Below, in pieces: positions 45,384 through 55,055 of a DNA stretch of 64,000 bases (position 1 is its first letter; every line of letters begins with the position of its first letter). Origin of the DNA: an uncultured Candidatus Poseidoniales archaeon (GTDB lineage: Archaea > Thermoplasmatota > Poseidoniia > Poseidoniales > Thalassarchaeaceae); contig CACELO010000003.1 of NCBI GenBank assembly GCA_902560445.1, positions 1 to 64,000 of the forward strand, written 5' to 3'. Below the pieces are notes generated by a model that did no database searches, had not been told where the DNA came from, and saw nothing but the letters and a program-made list of their open reading frames with translations. A program made the translations under genes and the position numbers.

Positions 45384-46753
45384 TTATCCCCCCTAGAGTT
45401 AGGGATTGGAATTCCTGCCAAATGGTCATCCACCATTCTGGCGAATCTATCGAATAGTGGAGATGCATCATGTGGACCAGGGCATGCTTCTGGATGATAT
45501 TGGATTGTGAAGGCTCTCTTGCCAATCAAATCTAGCCCCTCCACGGTTCTATCGTTAGCATTGACATATCTTACCTTGAAGGGGGCCTCAAGTTCGTTGC
45601 TCCCACGCGCTGAACAAGCACCGGATGGATGAGGTGCAAGCATCCCTTTATCGGGATCTTCCACAGCAAATCCATGATTTTGGCTAGTGATATAAACTCG
45701 GCCTGTTTCGAGGTCAACAACCGGTTGGTTAGCCCCTCTGTGACCATATCGCAGTTTGTATGTGCGTAGACCGGCTGCAAGCCCCATTAACTGATGACCC
45801 AAGCAGATGCCCATCACAGGTAAACCAGCTCTAACAGCGGCGGCTAAACTATCTCTAGCGGTTGTAGCTGCTCCTGAATGAGCCGGGTCACCCGGGCCAT
45901 TAGAAGCAAAGAAGGAGTCAGGTTCCCATTTCAGAATCTCATCGAAGGTTGTGGTGGCTGGACACCAAACAACTTCAAAGCGTTGGGCTAATTCTCGCAA
46001 AATATTGTGCTTGACTCCACAATCTATAGCCGCTAACCTAGGAAGCGGTTTGCCTTCATTATCTACTGCACCCGGATTAATTATTACCGCTTCATCACAT
46101 GTGACCTCAGCCACTAAATCTGCTGCATCTGGAGGAGTCATCTCGTCAAGCCGGACTAGCATTTCTCTCTCAGCCTCAGCCGGACCAAAAATACACAGAA
46201 CGGTTCCGTGCTCTCTAACTCGACGAGTCAGTTCTCTAGTGTCTATCTCCTGGATACCAGGCACTCCATGAGCAAAAAGAAGATCATGTACACTACCTAC
46301 TGAATCTCTGTGGTCAGGTACTTCCATCAATTGTCTGCAAACTACCCCTCTAGGCCAGACGCCAGCTGATTCTGAGGTTCCTGAGTGTACTCCATAATTT
46401 CCAAGCAGAGGCCATGTAAATGTTAGAACCTGTCCTGCGAAAGATGGATCGGTTAAACTCTCTTGATAACCGGTCATCCCTGTAGTAAAGACGAGTTCTC
46501 CTTCGGCGATTACTGGGGCTCCGAATAGTCGTCCTCGATATCGTGTTCCATCAGCGAGTAGCAGTAATCCATCCGCTCCAGAAGGCGGATCAGGGGTACT
46601 AGAATCTAGTAAAGCATCGGCTGCATCGGGAAAACTTGGAGGGTTGTTGACTCCGGAAACATCAGCACCGGGAACGAATCCTCTGCCGGGAGGGTTCTCC
46701 GACATCAGCGATGCTGCCTGAAAGAGCCTATTAATCATTGAGAGAGATTTCAC
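45380..46753 (-). CDS. carA: Carbamoyl-phosphate synthase, small (glutaminase) subunit
   Basis: Class I glutamine amidotransferase that feeds ammonia to CarB. The N-domain has GTRYRGRLFGAP and TGMTGYQESLTDPS; the glutaminase triad is the Cys in GICLGHQLMG and HPE in IQYHPEACPGP. The 457-aa reading has about 65 residues before the conserved core, rich in Pro, Ser and Asp. Met17 (MSENPPGRGF) is a plausible later start. It overlaps carB and trm56 by 4 nt each. Confidence 0.95.
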   Translation of the reverse strand: MKSLSMINRLFQAASLMSENPPGRGFVPGADVSGVNNPPSFPDAADALLDSSTPDPPSGADGLLLLADGTRYRGRLFGAPVIAEGELVFTTGMTGYQESLTDPSFAGQVLTFTWPLLGNYGVHSGTSESAGVWPRGVVCRQLMEVPDHRDSVGSVHDLLFAHGVPGIQEIDTRELTRRVREHGTVLCIFGPAEAEREMLVRLDEMTPPDAADLVAEVTCDEAVIINPGAVDNEGKPLPRLAAIDCGVKHNILRELAQRFEVVWCPATTTFDEILKWEPDSFFASNGPGDPAHSGAATTARDSLAAAVRAGLPVMGICLGHQLMGLAAGLRTYKLRYGHRGANQPVVDLETGRVYITSQNHGFAVEDPDKGMLAPHPSGACSARGSNELEAPFKVRYVNANDRTVEGLDLIGKRAFTIQYHPEACPGPHDASPLFDRFARMVDDHLAGIPIPNSRGDN

Positions 46754-47313
46754 TCTTCTTCTAGACTCATTACCTTCTTTCTGTCAAGACTAGGTATTAC
46801 CTGTATTTCCCCGCCTTGGAAGTGTTTAGATTCATCTATTTGACCAATTAATGACTCAAGAAATACACCCAATGCAGCAACTTCTGAGTGAGGTTGATTG
46901 CCTATGGAAATGTTATATTTTGCTAATTTGAAAACTTCACCTGGAACTTTGGTACCGCCGACTACAATAACCATTGGACGATTTCTTTCAATTACGCCTA
47001 GCGATTCCCTCCAAGATTCCCCATACATAGTGAGATGGACTATTTCACCCGGTTTACCGTCTCCAGCATCCTTGGCGAATCGACGGAGGAATGACAACGG
47101 ATTAGTTTCGTATCGATATTCAAATTCCCCTCCAAACCTCTCACTTACTGACCTCCAAGTTTCTAAAGCAGATTCGTCTTCTTCCCCGGCTAGAATAACC
47201 TCATCTGCGCCAAAGGCTCTAGCAGTCAAACCAAGATGGCTAGTAATGCGCTTGTCACGCTCTCTGCGATGCCCTAATCTTAGTACTGAGACCCTTCGGT
47301 TTGAGGCAGCCAT
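46750..47313 (-). CDS. trm56: tRNA (cytidine(56)-2'-O)-methyltransferase Trm56
   Basis: Archaeal SPOUT methyltransferase that modifies C56 in the tRNA T-loop. It begins VSVLRLGHRRERDKRITSHL and has the knotted C-terminal SAM site IVVGGTKVPGEVF and YNISIGNQPHSEVAALGVFL. I use ATG 47313 (MAASNRR), giving 187 aa; an ATG at 47340 inside the upstream gene is less likely. It overlaps carA by 4 nt. Confidence 0.92.
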   Translation of the reverse strand: MAASNRRVSVLRLGHRRERDKRITSHLGLTARAFGADEVILAGEEDESALETWRSVSERFGGEFEYRYETNPLSFLRRFAKDAGDGKPGEIVHLTMYGESWRESLGVIERNRPMVIVVGGTKVPGEVFKLAKYNISIGNQPHSEVAALGVFLESLIGQIDESKHFQGGEIQVIPSLDRKKVMSLEEE

Positions 47314-47317
47314 GTTA

Positions 47318-47986
47318 TTACGCGGAAGGACCGACTTCATCAGCCTGACTCATATCGGATGACTCATTGAAATCAGGGATTAAGTCGACTGGCATATTGA
47401 TCATTTGTAGTCTAACCCATTGAAGTAACCATGCATCAATGAATAACTTTGAGGAGTAATGAATCATTACTGCCAAGGCAAGAAGGCGTAGACTGCCAAA
47501 CATAGCAGTCTGAATATCCACTTGATCTGTAAGTAAAGCAAATCCAAATGGCTCCAAAATATAGTATACGGCTAATACGACTAGTAATCCGCCCATATTC
47601 GACATTGATGCGTGCCCTCTTTCTCTTCCAACACTCCAAACCACTGTAGCAAAGAAGACTATGACAGGTACAATTTTTGCTAACATGGAAAAGTCAAACT
47701 CACCCAATTGTGAATTTGGGATGTCTGTGTTATTTAGGGCGTCTGAGCCATTTTGTACTGCAATCCACCAGAATAATCCTGACATCATCAATAATACTCC
47801 AGATAGCCATCCACGATTAGTAATCATATCTCGGATTTCATGTCTGTCTTTTGGTTGTAAACGCTGTAAGATTGATTCCATTAATTCTAGTGTATCATTA
47901 GTAGGAAGTTCTTCCTTGGCAGCGGCAGTAATACCTTGTTGTGAGGTATTTCCTACCCTATCCGAAGACTCCTCCCCCAAAACCAT
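47318..47986 (-). CDS. Hypothetical membrane protein heading the trm56-carAB operon
   Basis: 222 aa, family not recognised. A polar N-terminus of about 60 residues is followed by four probable helices: GVLLMMSGLFWWIAVQ, LAKIVPVIVFFATVVWSVG, MGGLLVVLAVYYILEPFGFA and SLRLLALAVMIHYSSKLF. The polar C-terminus carries a DLIPDF motif. It ends 4 nt before the trm56 start. A plus-strand frame runs opposite, but the hydrophobic pattern shows this strand is the coding one. Confidence 0.72.
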   Translation of the reverse strand: MVLGEESSDRVGNTSQQGITAAAKEELPTNDTLELMESILQRLQPKDRHEIRDMITNRGWLSGVLLMMSGLFWWIAVQNGSDALNNTDIPNSQLGEFDFSMLAKIVPVIVFFATVVWSVGRERGHASMSNMGGLLVVLAVYYILEPFGFALLTDQVDIQTAMFGSLRLLALAVMIHYSSKLFIDAWLLQWVRLQMINMPVDLIPDFNESSDMSQADEVGPSA

Positions 47987-48041
47987 CGACGGATTGCCGC
48001 TCCGTCACATCATAAAGGGTACGTCTGATGGAAGGTCTGAA

Positions 48042-48875
48042 ATGGCCGACTGGAGACCTATTCTAAATCGCCGAAGCGACGGTTTTCCAAGAATTATGGG
48101 GATTCTAAACATTACTCCCGACTCATTTCATGTCGATTCTCGAGTTAATTCTATTGAAGACGCTTTAGTTCGTGCCAAGCAAATGATAGAGGACGGTGCA
48201 GATTGGTTAGATATTGGCGGGGAGTCTACAAGACCTGGGGCAGAAGAAGTAGATATTGATGAAGAAATGAACCGTGTTTTACCCATAATCGAGGCCGTTA
48301 GAAATGCTCACCCTGATGTCGGAATATCGATAGATACTCGACGCGCTTCGGTAGCAAAGGCCGCTCTTGATTTGGGAGCAGATATGGTGAATGATGTAAG
48401 TTCCTTATCAGACCCAGATATGGCTGATATAATTATAGAAAATAAATGCCCTGTTTGTATAATGCACATGCAAGGATTACCCGAAAATATGCAGAATAAT
48501 CCAACTTACTCTGATGTAGTAATAGAAGTTAGGCAAAGACTCGACATGACTGCAAGAAAGCTACTTGATTTAGGATTAGATCCTGAGATGATTATCACAG
48601 ATCCAGGAATAGGTTTTGGAAAATTACTTGGGCACAACTTATCATTATTAGCTGCTGGAAGAGAAATAGCCCCAAATAAGGAAATGCCTCTGATGTGGGG
48701 AGTAAGTCGAAAACGTATGTTTGCAGATTTACTCGGTCGAATGGATTCCAAAGATAGATTGTCTGGAAGTCTAGGAATCGCCTCTATGGCCCCATCAAAG
48801 GGAGTCGATATCATCAGGGTTCACGATGTGCGTGAGCATGCAGATTTGTATAAGACAATGCGAGCGATTAACTGA
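48042..48875 (+). CDS. folP: Dihydropteroate synthase
   Basis: Joins a pterin diphosphate to p-aminobenzoate in folate synthesis. All family motifs are present: GILNITPDSF, WLDIGGESTRPGAEEV, ISIDTRRASV, NDVSS, MHMQG, DPGIGFGK, GVSRKRM and IRVHDV. The open frame extends far upstream opposite the membrane gene, but ATG 48042 (MADWRPIL) behind GGAAGGT gives a normal 277 aa. It starts a plus-strand run of five genes. Confidence 0.95.
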   Translation: MADWRPILNRRSDGFPRIMGILNITPDSFHVDSRVNSIEDALVRAKQMIEDGADWLDIGGESTRPGAEEVDIDEEMNRVLPIIEAVRNAHPDVGISIDTRRASVAKAALDLGADMVNDVSSLSDPDMADIIIENKCPVCIMHMQGLPENMQNNPTYSDVVIEVRQRLDMTARKLLDLGLDPEMIITDPGIGFGKLLGHNLSLLAAGREIAPNKEMPLMWGVSRKRMFADLLGRMDSKDRLSGSLGIASMAPSKGVDIIRVHDVREHADLYKTMRAIN

Positions 48876-48884
48876 GGTGTTGTG

Positions 48885-50042
48885 ATGGGGCAGAATATAG
48901 TTGACATCGATGAGAAGTTACGAATAATCGGAACCGCTCATGTTAGCACTGCATCAGTGGCTCTAGTTCGAGAAGAAATAGAGGAATGGAAACCTGATTT
49001 GGTTGCTGTTGAACTATGTGAGTCTAGATTGAGATCTTTGCAACAGCCAGATGATTTGGATAATGATGACCTTTTGAAAATAATTAATGAAGGAAAGTCT
49101 GCAATGATCTTACTACAATCCGCACTAGCGGCTCAACAGAGGCGTATGGGAATGGAAACCGGAGAAAAACCCGGTGCAGAATTACTCGCGGCTATCGAGG
49201 TAGCTGATGAAAAAGGAGTAGAGCACGCACTTATCGACAGAGATGTCGTGATCACCTTACGAAGGGCTTGGAGAAAAATGGGCCTTAGAGAGAAATGGCG
49301 CGTATTGAATGCCTTGCTGTGGGAAGATGATGATGAAGAAATTGACCTCGATGAATTGCTTGAAGATTCTGATTTATTGACTACTCTAATGGAAGATGCC
49401 AGGGAGGCAGCGCCTCGTGCAGGAGAGGTTCTTATCGACGAGAGAGATGCCTACTTGGCCGGCCGAATACAACAGATAAGAGGTAAAGGAAAGGTCCTCG
49501 CTGTCGTAGGGGCCGGGCACATAAACGGAATAATCGAGCACCTTGAGAAACCGGCTCTTGAAACCACATCAAGGATAAGTGAATTGTCTTCTGAACCACC
49601 CAAACCGATTTGGCCAAAGGTGGTGACGTGGGCAATTCCAATATTCCTAATATCGGTTGTTGGTTACCTGTTTTGGAATGGAGATACTGAAGCATTGAAA
49701 GATACAATTTGGTATTGGACCGCTGCAAATGCAATACTTGCCGGGTTAGGAGTTGCATTAGCCAGAGGCCATCCTCTGTCGATATTAGTTGGAGCATTGG
49801 CAAGCCCAATTACGAGTTTGAATCCTACTTTGGCTGCGGGCTGGTTTGCAGGATACACACAATTGAAAATAGCCGCTCCAACTGGTGGAGATGCGACCGA
49901 TTTTCTAGCACTACAAGATTACAGCGTTTTCTATCGAAATCGTGTGGGAAAGGTGTTACTTGTTACCGCACTTGGAAACTTAGGCTCGGCCCTCGGTGCG
50001 TGGCTTGCCGGTGGTGCAATCGTGGGCATTATTATTGGGTGA
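48885..50042 (+). CDS. TraB/PrgY-family membrane protein
   Basis: Member of the TraB/GumN (Tiki-like) superfamily, proposed to be metal-dependent proteases. The family histidines are in IIGTAHVSTAS and VVGAGHINGI, and a Glu in VAVELCESRLRSL. The last 120 residues hold about four membrane helices. It starts at ATG 48885, 5 nt after GAGGTG and 9 nt after the folP stop; 385 aa. The substrate is unknown. It lies between folP and the molybdoenzyme genes. Confidence 0.85.
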   Translation: MGQNIVDIDEKLRIIGTAHVSTASVALVREEIEEWKPDLVAVELCESRLRSLQQPDDLDNDDLLKIINEGKSAMILLQSALAAQQRRMGMETGEKPGAELLAAIEVADEKGVEHALIDRDVVITLRRAWRKMGLREKWRVLNALLWEDDDEEIDLDELLEDSDLLTTLMEDAREAAPRAGEVLIDERDAYLAGRIQQIRGKGKVLAVVGAGHINGIIEHLEKPALETTSRISELSSEPPKPIWPKVVTWAIPIFLISVVGYLFWNGDTEALKDTIWYWTAANAILAGLGVALARGHPLSILVGALASPITSLNPTLAAGWFAGYTQLKIAAPTGGDATDFLALQDYSVFYRNRVGKVLLVTALGNLGSALGAWLAGGAIVGIIIG

Positions 50043-50088
50043 ACGGTAAACCAACGAAGTATTGGGCGTAGCCCAAAGAAGTGATTAC

Positions 50089-51501
50089 GTGGTTAATTTC
50101 GGCTTCGTTATTGACAATCGTAAGTGCATTGGATGCCATGCTTGCACCGTCGCTTGTAAGTCTGAACACGATGTGCCAATAGGAGTTAACCGTACTCATG
50201 TGAAGTATATTGAGAAAGGGGTCTATCCGGATGTAACCCGAGAATTTAGCGTTCATCGGTGTAATCATTGTGAGGACTCACCGTGCACAACAATTTGCCC
50301 TACTACTGCCCTATTCACTCGTGAAGATGGGATTGTGGATTTTGATGATGATCGCTGTATAGGTTGTAAATCCTGTATGCAGGCTTGCCCCTATGATGCG
50401 TTATACATCGATCCAAACAAGGGCACAGCTGCTAAGTGCAATTATTGCGCGCATAAAATAGAAAATTCCTATGAACCATCCTGTGTGGTGGTTTGTCCAG
50501 TTGAAGCAATAATCTCGGGAGATTTAGATGATCCTAATTCATCAATTTCCAATTATGTTAGCGAACACGAGGTAACTGTTCGGAAACCAGAATCTGGAGC
50601 TAAACCCAACGTATTCTATGTCGAAACCAGTGAGGATATTCTTGACCCTCATGCCACTGAACGCTCCGGCGAATATCTTTGGACAGATCAAGCAGCAGGA
50701 GTTGGTCATTTCGCAAAGTATGCCGACTCTAGATTGGGTGCCTCAGATACCAATTCAATGATTGTTCAACTGGCACTTGAGAAGAAGGCTCGAGCCGCAA
50801 ATCCACGAGACCGAGCGATTATTCGAGATGTGATGGAACGCCTTGATGAACAGGCTCAGCAACCGAAAAGAAGCTACGACCAACCTTCTAAAGGTGTACT
50901 TTGGGGATGGGAGGTTTCTGCCTATATCGTTACTAAGGCAATTGCTTCAGGGGCATATTTGGTTGCTATGTTAGCAATGTTTGCCGGTGTTATCGAAATG
51001 ACTGACGAACTGTGGTGGCAATTGACAATTGGGTGTACGATTTTCTTAGGAATAACCGGTTTCCTATTGGTTAAGGACCTTGATAGACCAGAGAGATTCC
51101 TATACGTATTACTTAGGCCGAATTGGGATTCTTGGCTAGTAAAAGGGGCCTATATCTTGAGCGCTTTTGGAGTAGTATTGGCTTGTAGCGGAGCGGTCCT
51201 TTTCTTTGATCTAGACAGAACTTATCTCAATTATCTAGCAATTGCTGGTACGCCTCTAGCGACATTAACAGGAATCTATACAGCTTGGCTATTTGGTCAA
51301 GCAAGCGGTAGGAATTGGTCCAAAGACCGGTACCTTACACTGAAGATGCTTGTAGAGATGATCTTACTTGGCATCGCATCGATGGTATTTTTGACCTCTT
51401 CAGAGCTAATTTACTGGGCTACTGCCGGTGTGATGATTTTACTAGTTTGTAGGCACGCTCATAATACTGTAATTCAACCCCAACTGGAGACCTTACACTG
51501 A
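50089..51501 (+). CDS. Fused NrfC-type 4x[4Fe-4S] and NrfD-type membrane subunit
   Basis: Electron-transfer and quinone-facing subunit for the molybdoenzyme that follows. Residues 1-170 hold four cysteine sets: CIGCHACTVAC, CNHCEDSPCTTIC, CIGCKSCMQAC and CNYC with CVVVC, enough for four 4Fe-4S clusters. After a polar linker, about six membrane helices of the NrfD/PsrC kind follow (SAYIVTKAIASGAYLVAM, GITGFLLVKDLDRPERF). The fused and shortened membrane part is unusual; the subunits are normally separate genes. I choose GTG 50089, preceded by GAAGTGAT, over TTG 50062. No signal sequence: the clusters face the cytoplasm. Confidence 0.85.
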   Translation: MVNFGFVIDNRKCIGCHACTVACKSEHDVPIGVNRTHVKYIEKGVYPDVTREFSVHRCNHCEDSPCTTICPTTALFTREDGIVDFDDDRCIGCKSCMQACPYDALYIDPNKGTAAKCNYCAHKIENSYEPSCVVVCPVEAIISGDLDDPNSSISNYVSEHEVTVRKPESGAKPNVFYVETSEDILDPHATERSGEYLWTDQAAGVGHFAKYADSRLGASDTNSMIVQLALEKKARAANPRDRAIIRDVMERLDEQAQQPKRSYDQPSKGVLWGWEVSAYIVTKAIASGAYLVAMLAMFAGVIEMTDELWWQLTIGCTIFLGITGFLLVKDLDRPERFLYVLLRPNWDSWLVKGAYILSAFGVVLACSGAVLFFDLDRTYLNYLAIAGTPLATLTGIYTAWLFGQASGRNWSKDRYLTLKMLVEMILLGIASMVFLTSSELIYWATAGVMILLVCRHAHNTVIQPQLETLH

Positions 51502-51511
51502 GGTGAATGAA

Positions 51512-54244
51512 ATGGCAGAGTCATTTATCGAGAAGTTCGCTCAGAAATTACGAATGATTCCAAATCTAGATAGAGATTACGCTGATGGAAATACCCAAGA
51601 ATTACGAAAATTTCCCTCGCCGGATGAATGGCTTGATTTCAAGGAACTGGATGCAAATGCATGGCCGGTCAGAATAGAGAAGAATTATTCTCTAGTTCCA
51701 ACAACCTGTTTCAACTGTGAATCAGCCTGTGGAATGTTGGCTTATGTCGACAAGGATACAGGTCAAGTAACTAAGTTTGAAGGTAATCCACACCATCCTG
51801 GAAGTCGAGGTAGGAATTGTGCCAAAGGGCCTGCAACAATTAATCAAATTCAAGATACTGAGCGGATACTTCACCCTCTTCGTAGAGTTGGCGCTAGAGG
51901 TGAAGGGGGGTGGGAACAAATCACCTGGGAAGAGGCCCTAGAAGAAATTGCAGAAAAAATCCGCACCTCTCTAAAAGCAGGGGGCGTTGACAAGGTCGTC
52001 TATCACGTGGGAAGACCGGGGCACGAAGGTTATGCTAATCGAGTTCTGAAAGCTTGGGGTGTTGATGGGCATAATTCACACACTAACATTTGTTCAGCAG
52101 GAGCGCGAACGGGCTATGCTCTCTGGCATCAACACGACAGGCCGAGTCCTGATCATACAAACGCCAAAGTGATTTTACTGACTTCTTCTCATCTTGAAAC
52201 TGGACATTACTTCAACCCTCACGCACAAAGAATTCTCGAGGGGATGATGGATGGAGCGAAACTGATTGTAATCGACCCTCGACTATCGAATACAGCGGCT
52301 ATGGCTGACCATTGGTTACCGACATGGCCGGGTAGCGAACCAGCTCTTTTCCTTGCCTGGGCTAAAATGATACTCGAGCGAGAATTGTATGACCGGGAGT
52401 TTATGGAAACCCAGGTCAATTGGGAAATGTGGATGTCTGCGGTACACCCTAATGAGCCAAATGAGTTTGATCGATTTGTTGAATTATTGCTGAAAGAGTA
52501 TCAAGAATATACCCCCGAATTTGCAGCAGCTGAATGTAAGATCCCAGTTGAGCAAGTAATCGAAGCAGGAGATGTTGTAGCCAATGCTGGAAGTCAACTA
52601 TGCACACATGTCTGGCGAAGTGCAGCGATTGGAAACCTTGGCGGCTGGCAGGTCAGCCGAACCTTGCATTTCCTCAATGTACTCACTGGTTCAGTTGGAA
52701 CTGTAGGTGGAACAAGCCCAAACTCTTGGTCGAAATTCAAGCCATCGCTATTCGATATCCCTCCAGACCCCGATGGTTGGAACGAACTACATTTCCCGTC
52801 AGAATACACCCTAGCTCACTACGAAATGAGTCACATACTGCCTCATCTCGTAAAGGATGGTCGAGGAACGATGGATGTTTATTTCACGCGTGTATTCAAT
52901 CCAGTTTGGACATATCCTGATGGCTTTTCATGGATTGAAATGCTAGAAGATAAAAATGCCATTGGTTGCCACATTGCCTTAACTCCAACTTGGAATGAAA
53001 CCGCCTTCTTTGCCGACTATGTTCTACCAATGGGGCATGCCTCGGAACGACATGATGTCAACTCATACGCAACCTCTGCAGGAAAATGGGTAGCATTTAG
53101 GCAACCGGTACTCAGGGAATACGCTAGACGCGAAGGGAAAGAGGTAGAATTTACCCACGAAATTAACCCCGGAGAAGTTTGGGAAGAAGATGAGTTTTGG
53201 ATTGAATTATCTTGGCGCATTGATGATGGAACAATGGGCATTCGTGAGCATTTTATGAGCCCATATCGAGAGGGTGAAAAAATCACTGTTGACGAATACT
53301 ATCAGTACCTATTCGAACGCGTGCCAGGGCTTCCAGAAGCAGCTGAGTCTGAAGGTACCGACTCACTCGGTTACATGCGCAAGCATGGTGCTTTCTTAAT
53401 CGAAGAGGCCACCTATGAAAAACACAAGTCGGAGGGCTGGCCAACTCCAAGTGGAAAACAGGAATTTTACTCAGAGACGATGATTGAATTTGGTTATCCT
53501 GAACATTCTATACCTCATTATCGTCAGAAGTCTCACGTTCATCCTGATAATTTATCTGCTGAAGATGAATATTGTCTTCTTCCGAATTTCAGATTACCAC
53601 AGCATATACACTCACGCTCAGCCAACGCAAAGTGGTTAGTTGAAATCGCTCATAGAAACCCAATCTGGATTCACCCCAAGGATGCGAGGAAACTCGGCGT
53701 AGCTGAAGGTGACTTACTAAAGATAGAAACCGAAATTGGTTGGTTTGTAGATAAGGTCTGGGTTACAGAGGGTATCAAACCTGGAGTTGTAGGGTGCTCC
53801 CATCACATTGGTAGGTGGAGAAGAGAACAAGACCGAGGTAATCGATTCCTAACAAATACCGTTGCAATCGAAGAGCGAGGTGATGGGAAAATGCGTATGA
53901 AGACAATTAGCGGAGTCGAGCCATGGAAGTCTGATGACCCCGATACCAATCGTATTTGGTGGCGAGACGGAGGGGTTCACCAAAATATCACACATGCAGT
54001 TCAACCAGATCCAATTTCCGGAGCGCATTGCTGGCTTCAGAAGGTACGTCTATCCATTCCCAGTGAGGGTGAGGAATATGGAGATATAGAAGTCGACCGG
54101 AACAAGTCGTTTGAGTACTATAAACGCTGGAATGAATGGGCGAAAGAGCGTGAAACTCATCCGAGAGGAGAGCGCCGGCCACTATGGATGAAGCGGCCTC
54201 TTTCTCCAAAGAAACAGCATTGGTATATGCCGGAGAGTGATTAA
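51512..54244 (+). CDS. Cytoplasmic molybdopterin oxidoreductase, catalytic subunit (SoeA/PsrA-like)
   Basis: DMSO-reductase-family enzyme with bis-MGD cofactor. The N-terminal 4Fe-4S site is CFNCESAC with NCAKG further on. A conserved Cys in HTNICSAGARTGY is in the place of the Mo ligand. The molydopterin-binding C-domain runs from LLPNFRLPQHIHS. There is no twin-arginine signal, so with the subunit upstream it should work on the cytoplasmic face. That layout is known for sulfite-oxidising SoeABC; polysulfide or thiosulfate reductases are usually exported. The TauE/SafE gene directly after it supports sulfite or a related anion. ATG 51512 has GAGGTGA upstream. 910 aa. Confidence 0.85.
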   Translation: MAESFIEKFAQKLRMIPNLDRDYADGNTQELRKFPSPDEWLDFKELDANAWPVRIEKNYSLVPTTCFNCESACGMLAYVDKDTGQVTKFEGNPHHPGSRGRNCAKGPATINQIQDTERILHPLRRVGARGEGGWEQITWEEALEEIAEKIRTSLKAGGVDKVVYHVGRPGHEGYANRVLKAWGVDGHNSHTNICSAGARTGYALWHQHDRPSPDHTNAKVILLTSSHLETGHYFNPHAQRILEGMMDGAKLIVIDPRLSNTAAMADHWLPTWPGSEPALFLAWAKMILERELYDREFMETQVNWEMWMSAVHPNEPNEFDRFVELLLKEYQEYTPEFAAAECKIPVEQVIEAGDVVANAGSQLCTHVWRSAAIGNLGGWQVSRTLHFLNVLTGSVGTVGGTSPNSWSKFKPSLFDIPPDPDGWNELHFPSEYTLAHYEMSHILPHLVKDGRGTMDVYFTRVFNPVWTYPDGFSWIEMLEDKNAIGCHIALTPTWNETAFFADYVLPMGHASERHDVNSYATSAGKWVAFRQPVLREYARREGKEVEFTHEINPGEVWEEDEFWIELSWRIDDGTMGIREHFMSPYREGEKITVDEYYQYLFERVPGLPEAAESEGTDSLGYMRKHGAFLIEEATYEKHKSEGWPTPSGKQEFYSETMIEFGYPEHSIPHYRQKSHVHPDNLSAEDEYCLLPNFRLPQHIHSRSANAKWLVEIAHRNPIWIHPKDARKLGVAEGDLLKIETEIGWFVDKVWVTEGIKPGVVGCSHHIGRWRREQDRGNRFLTNTVAIEERGDGKMRMKTISGVEPWKSDDPDTNRIWWRDGGVHQNITHAVQPDPISGAHCWLQKVRLSIPSEGEEYGDIEVDRNKSFEYYKRWNEWAKERETHPRGERRPLWMKRPLSPKKQHWYMPESD

Positions 54245-55045
54245 TTGGAGGAAATTATCGCTCTAGTAATAATTCTAGTTACCGCGTTTATGTTCGCCCC
54301 ACTTGGTCTAGGAGGGGGATTTCTATTTGTTCCAACTCTTTACTTCATTTTAGGTTGGGACCTACAACTATCTATCGTTTGTTCATTGATTCTGGTTTGG
54401 TTTGTCAGTATAGGCTCCCGAAGAGCCCACGATGAAGGGGGTTACACGGTTGCAGGAGTTGGACGGAAAGGTAGGATTGTAGCGATATTTGGCGCAATTT
54501 TCGGTGCTTTAGCCGCTGATCAAATAATTGCCGAAGCGGGTGAAAGTATTATCAAAATTCTAGCAATTATTCTACTGATTTTAGTGATATATCGTGGTAT
54601 AAAGAAATTAATCGAAGAGCAACATAATGACATTCATGATGAGGATATCTCTATTCAAGGTGCATTGCTCTACAAATACAAGTTAGGGTGCCTAGCAGGA
54701 GGTTTATCCGCAGGATTAATCGGTATTGGGGGAGGAGTTATTTTTACCATGTTAAACAGAATAGTTCTAGGATTGGGACCTCATAAAGCCGCAGGAACTT
54801 CTTACTTGATTGTAATGAGAGTAGTCCCTGTCGCTATAGTATCTCATTTACTTTTTAACCCGTCATTAATTGATGAAATCACCAAATTTGATACACTTAC
54901 TCTTGCTTTACCTCTGATTGTTCTTGTAACCGCATGGGCGGGCGCCAAAACCGCTATTCGCATGCTACCTCAAGATGTTTTGACATATCCTTACTTAATT
55001 GCCGTGGGTATATCTCTACTGAGATATTTGATGGATCTAATATAG
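54245..55045 (+). CDS. TauE/SafE-family membrane transporter
   Basis: Putative sulfite/sulfonate or other anion exporter. Eight or so hydrophobic segments, with the two family half-motifs APLGLGGGFLFVPTLYF and GLIGIGGGVIFTMLNRIVLG. 266 aa is typical. It begins with TTG at 54245 immediately after the TAA of the molybdoenzyme gene; no ATG or GTG is available before the first helix. The GGAGG normally expected upstream lies inside its own first codons, so the start is uncertain. Close coupling to the molybdoenzyme suggests linked substrates. Confidence 0.88.
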   Translation: MEEIIALVIILVTAFMFAPLGLGGGFLFVPTLYFILGWDLQLSIVCSLILVWFVSIGSRRAHDEGGYTVAGVGRKGRIVAIFGAIFGALAADQIIAEAGESIIKILAIILLILVIYRGIKKLIEEQHNDIHDEDISIQGALLYKYKLGCLAGGLSAGLIGIGGGVIFTMLNRIVLGLGPHKAAGTSYLIVMRVVPVAIVSHLLFNPSLIDEITKFDTLTLALPLIVLVTAWAGAKTAIRMLPQDVLTYPYLIAVGISLLRYLMDLI

Positions 55046-55055
55046 TGAGGAGAAT

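Noticed and set aside
47661..48041. Long 5' extension of the folP frame
   Set aside because: It lies opposite a membrane protein gene with a convincing hydrophobic pattern; the extension has no homologous look and a good ATG with a ribosome site exists at 48042.
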